Positions 17,505 to 26,561 of a DNA stretch of 64,000 nucleotides are shown piece after piece (the stretch's first letter is position 1; each line of letters starts with the position of its first letter). The position numbers were made by a program, and so were the translations under genes. Under the pieces are notes generated by a model. The model saw nothing but the letters and a program-made list of their open reading frames with translations. It had not been told where the DNA came from and made no database searches. Origin of the DNA: Bradyrhizobium manausense (GTDB lineage: Bacteria; Pseudomonadota; Alphaproteobacteria; Rhizobiales; Xanthobacteraceae); NCBI RefSeq assembly GCF_018129685.1, contig NZ_JAFCLG010000011.1, forward strand, positions 118,460 to 182,459, written 5' to 3'.

Positions 17505-18740
17505 CTACCGCTTGGCCGCCTCCTTCTGCAGATCCGGCGCATTGACGGCGGGAATCGCGACTCGGCCGGGGCCGGTCACCTTCAGCGCTTCAGCGGCCTT
17601 CTCGTTCTGCATGATCTTGGCCATCACGGCCTGGCCGGCACGTTCGAAGATCGCGCGGTTCTCGATCACGAATTTCTGCGACCTGCGCAGGCCGTCGATA
17701 TAGCCGTTGATCTCCGGCACGACATAGCGCGCCACCATGTCCCAGCTCCGGCGCGTGGCTTCCGGATTGGCCCAGTCATGCACGAAGCCGATGATGGCGC
17801 CGACGCCGCCAGAGACCTCCATCACGTTCTTGATGGTCTTGACGAGATCGTCGGGCGTGCCGATGGTGGAGGCGGCACCTTCGACGAAGGCTGTCTTGTC
17901 CACGGCCTCGTCGGGCGAGGCGAACGCGGTGAGGCCCGGCCGCTGCAGCGTGCCGACATTATATTCATTGTGCCAGCGCATCAGCCCGGCGCCGGCCTCT
18001 TTCCGCGCCTGCTCGCGGCTCTCGGCGATGTGGAAGGAGAGCAGCACGCGCCAGTCGGCGCGGCTTACCGTGGTGCCGTGCTTCCTGGCGGCATCTTCGG
18101 CGAACTGCCATTGCTGTTGCAGCGACATCAGGCCCTGCGTCGTCATCGAACCGAGCGAGATGATGCCGATGCCGTATTTGCCGGCGAGCGTCATGCCCGA
18201 GGGCGAGATCTGCGACGCCACCACGAACGGCATCTCCTCCTGCAGCGGCAGGATCTGCAGCGCGGCGTCGTTCATGGTGAACCAGTCGGTCCTGGCGGTG
18301 ACGCGTTCGCCGTTGAACAGGCGGCGGATCACGTCGATCGCCTCGTCCTGGCGGTCGCGCTGTGTCATCGGATCGATGCCGAGCGTATGCGCGTCGGAGG
18401 CGAGCGCGCCCGGGCCGGAGCCGAAGATGGCGCGGCCGCCCGTCATGTGATCGAGCTGCACCATGCGCTGGGCCACGTTGAAGGGATGGTGATAGGGCAG
18501 CGATATCACGCCGGTGCCGAGCTTGATCCGCTTGGTACGCTCACCGGCCGCGGCCAAGAACATCTCGGGCGAAGCGATCATCTCCCAGCCGGACGAATGA
18601 TGCTCGCCGCACCAGAATTCGTCATAGCCGAGCGCGTCGAGCTGCTCGACCAGGTCGAGATCGCGCCGGAACTGGAGCATCGGGTGCTCCCCGATCGGGT
18701 GATGCGGGGCAAGGAAAGCCCCAAACTTCAGGCGCGCCAT
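17505..18740 (-). CDS. LLM-class flavin-dependent oxidoreductase (luciferase-like monooxygenase)
   Basis: Protein of 411 residues of the bacterial luciferase-like family, using reduced flavin supplied by a separate reductase. Typical features are the N-terminal KFGAFLAPHHPIGEHP, the GYDEFWCGEHHSSGWE active-site strand (about residues 40-55) and FGSGPGALASDAHTLGID (about 112-129). ATG at 18740 is preceded by GGAGAG; the longer in-frame start at 18761 is less likely. It is followed after 57 bp by the P450 gene. Relatives oxidise alkanals, alkanesulfonates, nitrilotriacetate or long-chain alkanes; nothing here decides among them. Confidence 0.88.
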   Translation of the reverse strand: MARLKFGAFLAPHHPIGEHPMLQFRRDLDLVEQLDALGYDEFWCGEHHSSGWEMIASPEMFLAAAGERTKRIKLGTGVISLPYHHPFNVAQRMVQLDHMTGGRAIFGSGPGALASDAHTLGIDPMTQRDRQDEAIDVIRRLFNGERVTARTDWFTMNDAALQILPLQEEMPFVVASQISPSGMTLAGKYGIGIISLGSMTTQGLMSLQQQWQFAEDAARKHGTTVSRADWRVLLSFHIAESREQARKEAGAGLMRWHNEYNVGTLQRPGLTAFASPDEAVDKTAFVEGAASTIGTPDDLVKTIKNVMEVSGGVGAIIGFVHDWANPEATRRSWDMVARYVVPEINGYIDGLRRSQKFVIENRAIFERAGQAVMAKIMQNEKAAEALKVTGPGRVAIPAVNAPDLQKEAAKR

Positions 18741-18868
18741 GGCGTTCTCTCCGGCTGTCATTTTCTGTTTTGTTGAGCGATGAAGCTACGTGCTGGGGCA
18801 AGCGAACGCAATCGCCCGATGTCCCGCGCTACGGAATGCAGGCATGTGCTGAGAGGCGGCGGGGGCCG

Positions 18869-20260
18869 CTACCGCGTCATTCTGTTCCACGCATCCAGCC
18901 CGGCGATCTTGTACGCCTCGGCCAGGGTGGGATAGTTGAACGTGTTCTGGATGAAATAGTCGATCGTGCCTTTGAGATTCAGCACGGCCTGGCCGATATG
19001 GATCAGCTCGGTGGCGCCTTCGCCCAGAATATGCACGCCGAGCAGGCGGCGGGTCTTGGTCGAGAAGATCATCTTCATCATGCCGCTGTTCAGCCCCATG
19101 ATGTGGCCGCGCGAGGTCTCGCGGAAGCGCGCGATGCCGACCTCGTAGGGGATGCCGCGCGTGCGCACCTCTTCCTCGGTCAGGCCCGCGGTCGATATCT
19201 CCGGCACCGAATAAATGCCGTAGGGAAAGAATTCCGGCGGCGCCAAGGGCTCCATGCCGAGCGCGTGGCAGGCTGCGACGCGGCCCTGCTCCATCGATGT
19301 CGAGGCGAGGCTCGGAAAGCCGATCACGTCGCCCGCGGCATAGATATGCGGCACGCTGGTCTGCAGCGTCACGGGATCCACCTTGATGCGGCCGCGATGA
19401 TCGACTTCGATGCCGGCGGCTTCCAGATTAAGCCGGTCGGTGGCGCCGACGCGGCCGGCCGCGAACAACAGCATTTCCGTGGTGACGTGCCGACCGTCGG
19501 CGAGATGCGTGACGATGCCGCCCTGCGCGGTCTTCTCGATCGACGTCACCTTGGAGCCGAGCCGCAGCGCGACGTTGCGGTCGCGCAGCTCGTGCATGAA
19601 CTCGTCGATCAATTCCTTGTCGATGAAGTCGAGGAAGGTCGGCCGCGGTTCGATCAAGGTCACGGGCACGTCGAGCGCGCTGAAGATGGTCGCGTATTCA
19701 ACGCCGATCACGCCGGCGCCGATCACGGCGAGGCTCCGCGGCAGTTTTGGCAGTTCGATGATCTCGTCGCTGTCGAGCACGGTGGCGCCGTCGAACGGCA
19801 CATAGTCGGGCCGGAACGGGCGCGTGCCGCAGGCGATCAGGATGAACGCGGCCGATACCGTCTTGGTCTCGCCGATCGCGCTTGTGATCTCGACCTCGTG
19901 CGGCGAGACGAGGCGCGCCTCGCCATTGGCGGTGCGGACGAGATTGCGGCTGAACTGATGCTCCAGGACCTCGACCTCGTGGTCGAGCGTCTTCTGCAGG
20001 CGTGTCATCAAATCGCTCGCGGCGATGTCCTGCTTCACGCGGTAGGAGCGGCCGTAAAAGCCGCGCTCGCGCCAGCCGGAGAGATTCAGCACCGTCTCGC
20101 GCAGTGTCTTGGAGGGGATCGTGCCGGTGTGCACGGAGACGCCGCCGACCCGCCGGCCCTTCTCCACCACCAGCACGGCCTTACCGAGCTTGGCACATTG
20201 CACCGCGGCCCGGCGCCCCGACGGGCCCGAGCCGATCACCACCATGTCGTAGTCGTACAT
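18869..20260 (-). CDS. sthA: Soluble pyridine nucleotide transhydrogenase (Si-specific)
   Basis: Cytoplasmic FAD enzyme that exchanges hydride between NADPH and NAD+, 463 residues, the normal SthA length. FAD-binding VIGSGPSGRRAA is near residue 10 and the NAD(P)-binding VIGAGVIGVEYATIF near residue 178. The place where related disulfide reductases have their redox Cys pair reads VGGVSVHTGTIPSKTLRE, the SthA hallmark without the pair. ATG at 20260 is preceded by GGAAG; the longer in-frame start at 20350 would add 30 non-homologous residues. Expected role is removal of excess NADPH. Confidence 0.95.
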   Translation of the reverse strand: MYDYDMVVIGSGPSGRRAAVQCAKLGKAVLVVEKGRRVGGVSVHTGTIPSKTLRETVLNLSGWRERGFYGRSYRVKQDIAASDLMTRLQKTLDHEVEVLEHQFSRNLVRTANGEARLVSPHEVEITSAIGETKTVSAAFILIACGTRPFRPDYVPFDGATVLDSDEIIELPKLPRSLAVIGAGVIGVEYATIFSALDVPVTLIEPRPTFLDFIDKELIDEFMHELRDRNVALRLGSKVTSIEKTAQGGIVTHLADGRHVTTEMLLFAAGRVGATDRLNLEAAGIEVDHRGRIKVDPVTLQTSVPHIYAAGDVIGFPSLASTSMEQGRVAACHALGMEPLAPPEFFPYGIYSVPEISTAGLTEEEVRTRGIPYEVGIARFRETSRGHIMGLNSGMMKMIFSTKTRRLLGVHILGEGATELIHIGQAVLNLKGTIDYFIQNTFNYPTLAEAYKIAGLDAWNRMTR

Positions 20261-20762
20261 CGAAACTTCCGGGTCTACCGAATCAGCCGGAACCGACATG
20301 CAGCAATCAGGCCAGGGCGGCAAGCCGACCATTGTACAGATGACGCTCATCCCGTTGCATTCGCGCGAAAATAAATACCCGAGGACGCGTGCGCCACTGC
20401 ATCAAGCCGTCACAAAGCGGATCTGCAAGGCGTAGCTGCTTATCGGTGTTGCGGCTCCCGGTCGTTGAGCAGAGGTTGCGCATCCAGGCGGTGTTCTTCG
20501 CGATCGAATCGCTGCACTCAGCGCGCGCAGGTTTTCTCGTCTCGCTTGCGCTGTTTGTGACGTTAATCACGATCTGCGCCGCATTCCTGTCATGGACGCG
20601 TCGCGCCGCTGCACGAAGTTGAGGCACTACGGTTAACACGTGCGGAATTCTGCGGGAATTTGCGCGATCCGCGGATGATCGACGGCACACGGTCTTTTCA
20701 TTTTGCACTGCAGCAACTATCTGCTCGGGTGAACGTTGAAAGCTGCCCACCAGGAATCAGCC
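20261..20762. other. Gap of about 500 bp without a convincing gene
   Basis: Divergent spacer between sthA (minus) and the PHB esterase (plus), so it should hold promoters for both. A plus-strand frame at 20389-20622 could encode 77 residues with one hydrophobic stretch (AGFLVSLALFVTLITICAAF) followed by basic residues, as in small membrane proteins. It has no good ribosome site and I do not recognise it. I see no RNA gene, repeat or clear operator here. Confidence 0.5.
20389..20622 (+). CDS. Possible small single-span membrane protein (doubtful)
   Basis: Open frame for up to 77 residues. The C-terminal half carries one membrane-spanning stretch (about residues 48-68) and ends with RRAAARS. 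Later in-frame GTG or TTG starts would give about 45 residues. No good Shine-Dalgarno sequence, no recognised family, and the N-terminal half is basic and low in order. It may be a chance frame. Confidence 0.2.
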   Translation: MRHCIKPSQSGSARRSCLSVLRLPVVEQRLRIQAVFFAIESLHSARAGFLVSLALFVTLITICAAFLSWTRRAAARS

Positions 20763-21947
20763 GTGTCGCTTGCCCGAAATGTCGATCTCTTGAGACGCCT
20801 TCCGAGGATGGACGGTCTGCGCCTGCCCGGCTTCGGCGCGAGCGCTGACACGTCCAGCCCGCTGACGGAAGTCACCGGCTTCGGCGACAATCCGGGCGCC
20901 CTGCGCATGTTCGCGTTCGTGCCGGCGCAATGGCAGCAGCCGCGCGCGCTTGTCGTCGTGCTGCATGGCTGCGGCCAGACGGCGGCGGCTTACGATCTCG
21001 GCGCCGGCTGGTCGACGCTCGCGCGTCACTACGGCTTTGCATTGGTGATGCCCGAGCAGCAGCGCATCAACAACGCCAACACCTGCTTCAACTGGTTCAA
21101 TCCGGAAGACACCGTGCGCGACAGCGGCGAGGCGCGTTCGATCCGCGAGATGATCGCGCATATGGCCGAGGCCCATCGCATCGATCCCAAGCGCGTCTTC
21201 ATCACCGGACTCTCGGCCGGCGGCGGCATGGCGTCGGTCATGCTCGCGACCTATCCGGAAGTGTTCGCAGCCGGCGCGATCATCGCAGGCCTGCCTTACG
21301 GCATCGCGTCGAATTTGCGCGAGGCGCTCGACGGCATGTTCAATTCGCCTGCGCGGCCCGAGCGCGAGCTCGGCGATTTCGTGCGGCGGGCCTCGAGCTA
21401 TCAGGGCCCGTGGCCGAAGATTTCGGTGTGGCATGGCAGCGCCGATCGCACCGTCAATCCCGGCAATGCCAACGAGATCGTCAAGCAGTGGCTCGACCTG
21501 CACGATCTGCCGCTGACGCCGATGGCCGAGATCAATGTCGACGGTTATCCGCGCCAGTCCTGGTGGAACAAGGATGGCGAGACGCTGGTGGAGTCCTACG
21601 CCATCACCGGCATGGCCCACGGCACACCGCTCGGCCTTGCCGATAACGATCAGCGGTACGGCGTCGAAGGCGCATTCCTGATCGAAGCCGGCATTTCCTC
21701 GTCCTATCACATCGCAAAGTTCTTCGGTCTTACCGGCTGGATACAAGACGCCAAGAAGGCCGAGGCAAAGCCGGCTGCGCCGGTGAAGGCAGTGGCGCCG
21801 GCACGCTCACCCGCCCCGCATCTCGCCCGTTCGATCCGTGCTGCGGTCGCGGAAGAGCCGGCGAAGTCGAAGCGCGGGCAAGGCAAAGGCTTCGATCTCG
21901 GCCAGATCATCACCCGCGCGCTGACGGCCGCGGGTTTGATGAAGTAG
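20763..21947 (+). CDS. PHB depolymerase family esterase
   Basis: Alpha/beta hydrolase of about 394 residues in the esterase PHB depolymerase family (extracellular type 1 catalytic domain). The oxyanion region VVLHGCGQTAAAYD is near residue 70, the lipase box GLSAGGG near 145 with the nucleophile Ser, and MAHGTPL near 285 carries the catalytic His. The GTG at 20763 has AGGA seven bases upstream and is preferred over an upstream TTG at 20736. No classical signal peptide is obvious. The C-terminus is an Ala/Pro/Lys-rich tail (about 330-380). It may hydrolyse poly- or oligo-hydroxybutyrate or other esters such as feruloyl esters. Confidence 0.87.
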   Translation: MSLARNVDLLRRLPRMDGLRLPGFGASADTSSPLTEVTGFGDNPGALRMFAFVPAQWQQPRALVVVLHGCGQTAAAYDLGAGWSTLARHYGFALVMPEQQRINNANTCFNWFNPEDTVRDSGEARSIREMIAHMAEAHRIDPKRVFITGLSAGGGMASVMLATYPEVFAAGAIIAGLPYGIASNLREALDGMFNSPARPERELGDFVRRASSYQGPWPKISVWHGSADRTVNPGNANEIVKQWLDLHDLPLTPMAEINVDGYPRQSWWNKDGETLVESYAITGMAHGTPLGLADNDQRYGVEGAFLIEAGISSSYHIAKFFGLTGWIQDAKKAEAKPAAPVKAVAPARSPAPHLARSIRAAVAEEPAKSKRGQGKGFDLGQIITRALTAAGLMK

Positions 21948-22007
21948 ACCCGGCCCGACTGTGGTCGGCGGCGCTGCCGTGCGATCGTATCGCGCTCGAC
22001 CGGAAAG

Positions 22008-22676
22008 CTACATCTCGCCGGTGATGAACGGATTGGTCATCCGCTCCTGCCCGATGCTCGAGCCGGCGCCATGGCCGCAGATGAAGCCGACATCGTCGCC
22101 GAGCGGCAGCAGTTTTGTCCGAATGGAGTTGATCAGCGTGGCGTGGCTGCCGCCGGGCAGGTCGGTACGTCCGACCGAGCCCGCGAACAGGACGTCGCCG
22201 ACATGGGCGAAGCGCAGATCCTTGTTGAAGAACACCACGCTGCCCGGCGAGTGACCCGGGCAGTGCAGGATGTCGAATGTCAATCCGCCGATCGACACGG
22301 TGTCGCCCTCCTCTAACCAGCGGTCCGGCGCGAAATTGCGCACGCCGGTCATGCCGAAGCGCGCGCCGCTTTCGACGACGTTGTCGAGCAGAAATTTGTC
22401 CGCGATATGCGGGCCCTCGATCGGCACCTTCAGCGCGTCGCGCAAGTCGGCTGCGCCGCCGACATGGTCGATATGCCCGTGGGTCAGCCAGATTTTCTCC
22501 ACGGTGACGCCGGTCTGTTTGATCGCGTCGAGGATCTTCGGCACGTCCCCGCCCGGATCGATCACCACGGCTTTCTTGCCGGGTTCGTCCCAGATGATGG
22601 TGCAGTTCTGCTCGAACAGCGTCACGGGGACGATGATCGCGCCGGCCTTGGCCTTCGTGTCGTTTTGCTCGGTCAT
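22008..22676 (-). CDS. MBL-fold metallo-hydrolase (glyoxalase II-like, YcbL type)
   Basis: Cytoplasmic metallo-beta-lactamase-fold hydrolase of 222 residues. The metal-binding motif is LTHGHIDHVGG (THxHxDH) at about residue 62, followed by CPGHSPGSVVFF (third His), VGDVLFAGSVGRTDLPGG (bridging Asp) and the final His in CGHGAGSSIG. Length and motif spacing fit the short glyoxalase II-like group (YcbL/GloC), which can hydrolyse lactoylglutathione. ATG at 22676 is used because upstream in-frame residues to 22886 do not look like protein of this family. It is divergent from the GH13 gene at 22849. Confidence 0.9.
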   Translation of the reverse strand: MTEQNDTKAKAGAIIVPVTLFEQNCTIIWDEPGKKAVVIDPGGDVPKILDAIKQTGVTVEKIWLTHGHIDHVGGAADLRDALKVPIEGPHIADKFLLDNVVESGARFGMTGVRNFAPDRWLEEGDTVSIGGLTFDILHCPGHSPGSVVFFNKDLRFAHVGDVLFAGSVGRTDLPGGSHATLINSIRTKLLPLGDDVGFICGHGAGSSIGQERMTNPFITGEM

Positions 22677-22848
22677 GGCGTCACAATGCCGATTTTTGCC
22701 GCGCCGCCAAGCAAAATAGTCGTGGCCGGCCCGCGGAACAACAGCGCCCGCCGTCACATAGAGGTCCCGATTCGCGTGGGTGTTTGAACCGGGGCGCTCG
22801 TTCCGCGTTCTCCCGCGCGGAGCACAGATTTCCGGGTGGGATTTTTCG

Positions 22849-24504
22849 ATGGCACAGGGCGGCGACATCTGGTGGCGCGACGGCATCTTCTATCAGATCT
22901 ATCCGCGCTCCTTTCAGGACAGCAATGACGACGGCGTCGGCGATCTCGCCGGCATTCTGCGGCGGCTGCCTTATTTGAAATCGCTCGGCGTCGATGCGAT
23001 CTGGCTGTCGCCGATCTTTCCATCGCCGATGGCCGATTTCGGTTACGATATCTCCGACTATACCGGCATCGACCCGCTGTTCGGCACGATGGCTGATTTC
23101 GATGCGTTGCTCGCGGCCGTGCATGACAATGGGCTGAAGCTGATCCTCGACCTCGTCCCGAACCACACCTCCGACCAGCATCCCTGGTTCGTCGAGAGCC
23201 GCGCCTCGCGGGACAACCCCAGGCGTGATTGGTACATCTGGCGCGATCCGGCCCCGGATGGCGGCGTGCCGAACAACTGGCTGTCGGAGTTCGGTGGCAG
23301 CGCCTGGCAATTCGACGAGACCACGGGGCAGTACTACTACCACGCCTTCCTCAGCCAGCAGCCGGACCTCAACTGGCGCAATCCGCAGGTCCGCGCTGCG
23401 ATCTACGATGCGATGCGGTTCTGGCTGGAGAAGGGCGTCGACGGCTTTCGCGTCGACGTGATCTGGCATCTGATCAAGGACGCCGAATTCCGCGACAACC
23501 CGCCCAACCCGCATTACGTCGAGGGACGGCCGCCGAACGAAAAAATCCTGACGCAATATTCCACCGACCAGCCCGAGGTGTTCGACGTCATCGCCGAGAT
23601 GCGGCGCGTGACGGACGCCTATTCCGCCCGCGTGCTGATCGGTGAAGTCTATCTGCCGCTGCACCGGTTGATGGCCTATTACGGCAATGACCTCACCGGC
23701 GCGCAGATGCCGTTCAATTTCGCGTTGCTCTCGACCTTCTGGAGCGCGCGCTCGATCGAGAAGATCATCGACGACTACGAGAAGGCGCTGCCGCGCGGCG
23801 CCTGGCCGAACTGGGTGCTCGGCAATCACGATCGCCCGCGTGTTGCAAGCCGCGTCGGGCCGGAGCAGGCCCGCGTTGCCGCCATGCTGCTTCTGACCTT
23901 GCGCGGCACGCCGACGCTCTACTATGGCGACGAGATCGGCATGCATCAGCTCGCCATCGCGCCGGAGGATGTCAGGGATCCCTTCGAGAAGAACGTGCCG
24001 GGCATCGGTGTGGGGCGCGACGGCTGTCGCACGCCGATGCAATGGGATTCGTCCAATTTCTCCGGTTTCTCGGAATCGAAGCCGTGGCTGCCGCTGCCGG
24101 AGGATCATCTCCGCGAGAACGTGGTCAATCTCGAGGCCGACACGCGCTCGATTCTCCACCTCTACAAGCGGCTGATCGCGTTGCGGAAGAGTTCACGGGT
24201 GCTGGTGGCCGGCGACTACCATCCAATCGCCGCGCAAGGCGATTTGCTCATCTATCGCCGCGAGGCCGAGGGCAAGGCGCTCGTCGTCGTGCTCAATCTC
24301 GGGCCGGAGCCGGTTGCGGTGACGACCAGCGCGATACGGTTTGACAGCGAGATCTTGCTGTCGACGTTTTTGGATAGAGAGGGGGAGAAGTTAGAGGGCG
24401 TGCTGGATTTGCGAGGCAATGAGGGGGTCGTGGTGGCGTTGCCTCATACCCAACCGTCGTCCTGGACAAGCGAAGCGCAGATCCAGGACCCATTACCCCA
24501 GTGA
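22849..24504 (+). CDS. GH13 alpha-glucosidase (alpha-amylase family)
   Basis: Cytoplasmic glycoside hydrolase family 13 enzyme of 551 residues, oligo-1,6-glucosidase/alpha-glucosidase type. The conserved regions are DLVPNHTSDQHPWF, GFRVDVIWH (nucleophile Asp), IGEVYLPL (acid Glu) and VLGNHDRPR (third Asp). ATG at 22849 follows GGTGGG at a somewhat long distance. The final 15 residues (SSWTSEAQIQDPLPQ) and the stop are encoded by a palindromic repeat at 24455, so the native C-terminus was probably changed by its insertion. It faces a second GH13 gene tail to tail. Confidence 0.92.
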   Translation: MAQGGDIWWRDGIFYQIYPRSFQDSNDDGVGDLAGILRRLPYLKSLGVDAIWLSPIFPSPMADFGYDISDYTGIDPLFGTMADFDALLAAVHDNGLKLILDLVPNHTSDQHPWFVESRASRDNPRRDWYIWRDPAPDGGVPNNWLSEFGGSAWQFDETTGQYYYHAFLSQQPDLNWRNPQVRAAIYDAMRFWLEKGVDGFRVDVIWHLIKDAEFRDNPPNPHYVEGRPPNEKILTQYSTDQPEVFDVIAEMRRVTDAYSARVLIGEVYLPLHRLMAYYGNDLTGAQMPFNFALLSTFWSARSIEKIIDDYEKALPRGAWPNWVLGNHDRPRVASRVGPEQARVAAMLLLTLRGTPTLYYGDEIGMHQLAIAPEDVRDPFEKNVPGIGVGRDGCRTPMQWDSSNFSGFSESKPWLPLPEDHLRENVVNLEADTRSILHLYKRLIALRKSSRVLVAGDYHPIAAQGDLLIYRREAEGKALVVVLNLGPEPVAVTTSAIRFDSEILLSTFLDREGEKLEGVLDLRGNEGVVVALPHTQPSSWTSEAQIQDPLPQ

Positions 24505-24590
24505 GGAGTTGGAACGAAGGCTGGTGGTTACTAGCTCGGGCGACGGCGAACCCCTTGGGGTAATCGGTCCTGGCTTTCGCCAGGACGACG
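24455..24590. repeat. Palindromic intergenic repeat (type B, copy 1)
   Basis: Element with arms CGTCGTCCTGG...CAGGACCCATTACCCC and GGGGTAATCGGTCCTGGC...CCAGGACGACG. It lies between two convergent GH13 genes and overlaps the 3' end of the left one. It may also serve as a bidirectional terminator. Confidence 0.85.
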
Positions 24591-24598
24591 CTGCGGCA

Positions 24599-26296
24599 CT
24601 ACCCCGGATGTTTGTTCCCAGCGTTGCTCTCGTCGATATCACTCCGCTTCAGCAGATAATCCAATCCGCCGACGCGATACCAGCGATAGCCATACGGCTC
24701 CAGCACGATCCGGTGCTGGCCGCGCTCGTCGGCGTGGCTGTGGTCCTCCGCGAGCAGGTTGATCAGGTGTTCGCCGGCATCGCCGGGTAGCCCCACCGAG
24801 AATGCCGTCTCCCGCGGCTTCTCGTCGAGATTATGCACGAACAGCACGGAGTTGTTGCGCCAGTCGTAGCGCATGATGAAGACCGCGGGATCGCGCGTCG
24901 CGATGATTGCAAAATCGCCCCAGCCGATTTCGGGCACCTCCTTGCGCATGCGGACGATGCGCTCGGTCCAGTTCAGCATCGAGTTGGGATCGCGCCGCTG
25001 TTTTGCGACGTTGACGTGCTCGTAGCCGTAAGGCCCCCCGTCGATCACGGGGGTGGCTGGCTTGTCGCTCTTGGTGAAACCCCCATGCGGTTCGGTCGAC
25101 CATTGCATCGGCGTCCGCGCGCAATTGCGCTCGGGCAGCGCGAGATTGTCGCCCATGGCGATCTCGTCGCCATAGCGAATGACCGGTGTTCCCGGCAGCG
25201 TACACATCAGGCTGTAGGCGAGCTCGAGGCGTCGGCGGTCGCCGCCCAGCATCGGTGCAAGCCGGCGGCGAATGCCGCGGTCGTAGAGCTGCATGTCCTT
25301 GTCGGGGCCGAACGATTCGAACACGGTGTCGCGCTGTGCCCTGGTCAGGCGGCCGAGATCGAGCTCGTCGTGATTGCGCAGGAACAGGCCCCATTGCGCC
25401 GCGGCCGGCCGCGGCTTTGTTGCCTTCAAGGCCTTTGCAAGCGGGCGCGAGTCGCCGGACGCCAGCGCGTAGAACAGGTGCTGGTTGACGTGAAAATTGA
25501 ACATCATGTGCATGCGGTCGCCGTCGCGCCCGAAATATTCCATGTCTGTTTCCGGCAGCACGTTGGCTTCGGCCAGAATGATGGCGTCGCCCTCGCGCCA
25601 TTGCAGGAATTCGCGGAACATGCGCAACATGTCGTACTGCTCGATCGGCTTCTTCACCTTCGGGCCCTTTGTCGCGATCACGAAGGGCACCGCGTCCATG
25701 CGGAAGCCGGACACGCCGAGCTGGATCCAGAAGCCCATGATCTTGAGGATCTCCGCCTGCACGTGCGGGTTCGACGTGTTGAGATCGGGCTGGAAATCGT
25801 AGAAGCGATGGAAGAACCAGGCGCCGGCCTCCTTGTCGCGCGTCCATGTCGACTTCTGCACGCCGGGGAACACCATGCCCTTATCGGCATTGGCCGGCTT
25901 CTTGTCCGACCAGACGTACCAGTCGCGATAAGGTGAGTTCTTGTCGCGCCGTGCTTCCTTGAACCAGTGGTGCTGGTCCGAGGTGTGGTTGACGACGAGA
26001 TCGATGATGACGCGGATACCGCGCTGCTTGCAGCCATGGGTGAACTCGACGAAATCGCCGAGCGTGCCGTAACGGGGATCGACGCTGTAATAGTCGGCGA
26101 TGTCGTAACCGTCGTCGCGGCCGGGCGACGTCTGGAACGGCATCAGCCAGATCGTGGTGATGCCGAGGCCATGCAGATAATCGAGCCGGCGCAACAACCC
26201 CTTGAAGTCACCAATGCCGTCGCCGTTGGCATCCATGTAGGTGCCGACGGAGAGGCAATAGATGATGGCATTCTTGTACCAGAGATCGTCGATCAT
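24599..26296 (-). CDS. GH13 enzyme, trehalose synthase-like / alpha-glucosidase
   Basis: Alpha-amylase family protein of 565 residues. Catalytic regions are DLVVNHTSDQHHWF, GFRMDAVPFV (nucleophile Asp), ILAEANVLPE (acid Glu) and LRNHDELDL (third Asp). The EAN at the acid residue and the start DLWYKNAIIYCLSVGTYMDANGDGIGDFKGL resemble trehalose synthase (maltose to trehalose isomerase, TreS), though the usual TreS start has YELHVRAFFD. No maltokinase domain is fused. Convergent with the other GH13 gene. Role in trehalose or maltose metabolism is likely; isomerase versus hydrolase cannot be decided by eye. Confidence 0.88.
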   Translation of the reverse strand: MIDDLWYKNAIIYCLSVGTYMDANGDGIGDFKGLLRRLDYLHGLGITTIWLMPFQTSPGRDDGYDIADYYSVDPRYGTLGDFVEFTHGCKQRGIRVIIDLVVNHTSDQHHWFKEARRDKNSPYRDWYVWSDKKPANADKGMVFPGVQKSTWTRDKEAGAWFFHRFYDFQPDLNTSNPHVQAEILKIMGFWIQLGVSGFRMDAVPFVIATKGPKVKKPIEQYDMLRMFREFLQWREGDAIILAEANVLPETDMEYFGRDGDRMHMMFNFHVNQHLFYALASGDSRPLAKALKATKPRPAAAQWGLFLRNHDELDLGRLTRAQRDTVFESFGPDKDMQLYDRGIRRRLAPMLGGDRRRLELAYSLMCTLPGTPVIRYGDEIAMGDNLALPERNCARTPMQWSTEPHGGFTKSDKPATPVIDGGPYGYEHVNVAKQRRDPNSMLNWTERIVRMRKEVPEIGWGDFAIIATRDPAVFIMRYDWRNNSVLFVHNLDEKPRETAFSVGLPGDAGEHLINLLAEDHSHADERGQHRIVLEPYGYRWYRVGGLDYLLKRSDIDESNAGNKHPG

Positions 26297-26377
26297 GCGA
26301 GGCAGCCTCGGTGGTCCCGCCGAGGGTAGCGGCGGCTGCGTGATAAGTGCGAGGGGAAGGGGAGGTTCCGCACCGGT

Positions 26378-26532
26378 GTCGTCCCGGACAAGCGCGCCCC
26401 AAGCGCGCGCAGATCAGGGACCCATACGCCGCAGCAAGAGTTTGGCGAAGACTCGGAGCTACTTGTTCGCCTTACGACCGCTGCCTGTGGTTATGGATTC
26501 CGGGCTCGTGCTTCGCGCGCCCCGGAATGACG
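26378..26532. repeat. Palindromic intergenic repeat (hybrid type B/E)
   Basis: Left arm is type B (GTCGTCCCGGACAAGCG...GGGACCCATACGCC) and right arm is type E-like (TATGGATTCCGGGCTCG...CCCCGGAATGACGG). The two outer ends therefore do not pair well, which suggests recombination between families or decay. It occupies the presumed promoter region of mmcB. Confidence 0.75.
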
Positions 26533-26561
26533 GGGGGAATGGAATCGGCTAAACTCTCCCC

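Noticed and set aside
20307..20750. Minus-strand open frame of 147 codons in the sthA-esterase gap
   Set aside because: No ribosome site, no recognisable domain and overlaps the expected sthA promoter; looks like chance.
26532..26561. LexA (SOS) box before mmcB
   Set aside because: No GTTC-N7-GTTC or GAAC-N7-GAAC pattern was found in the short upstream region or in the neighbouring repeat.
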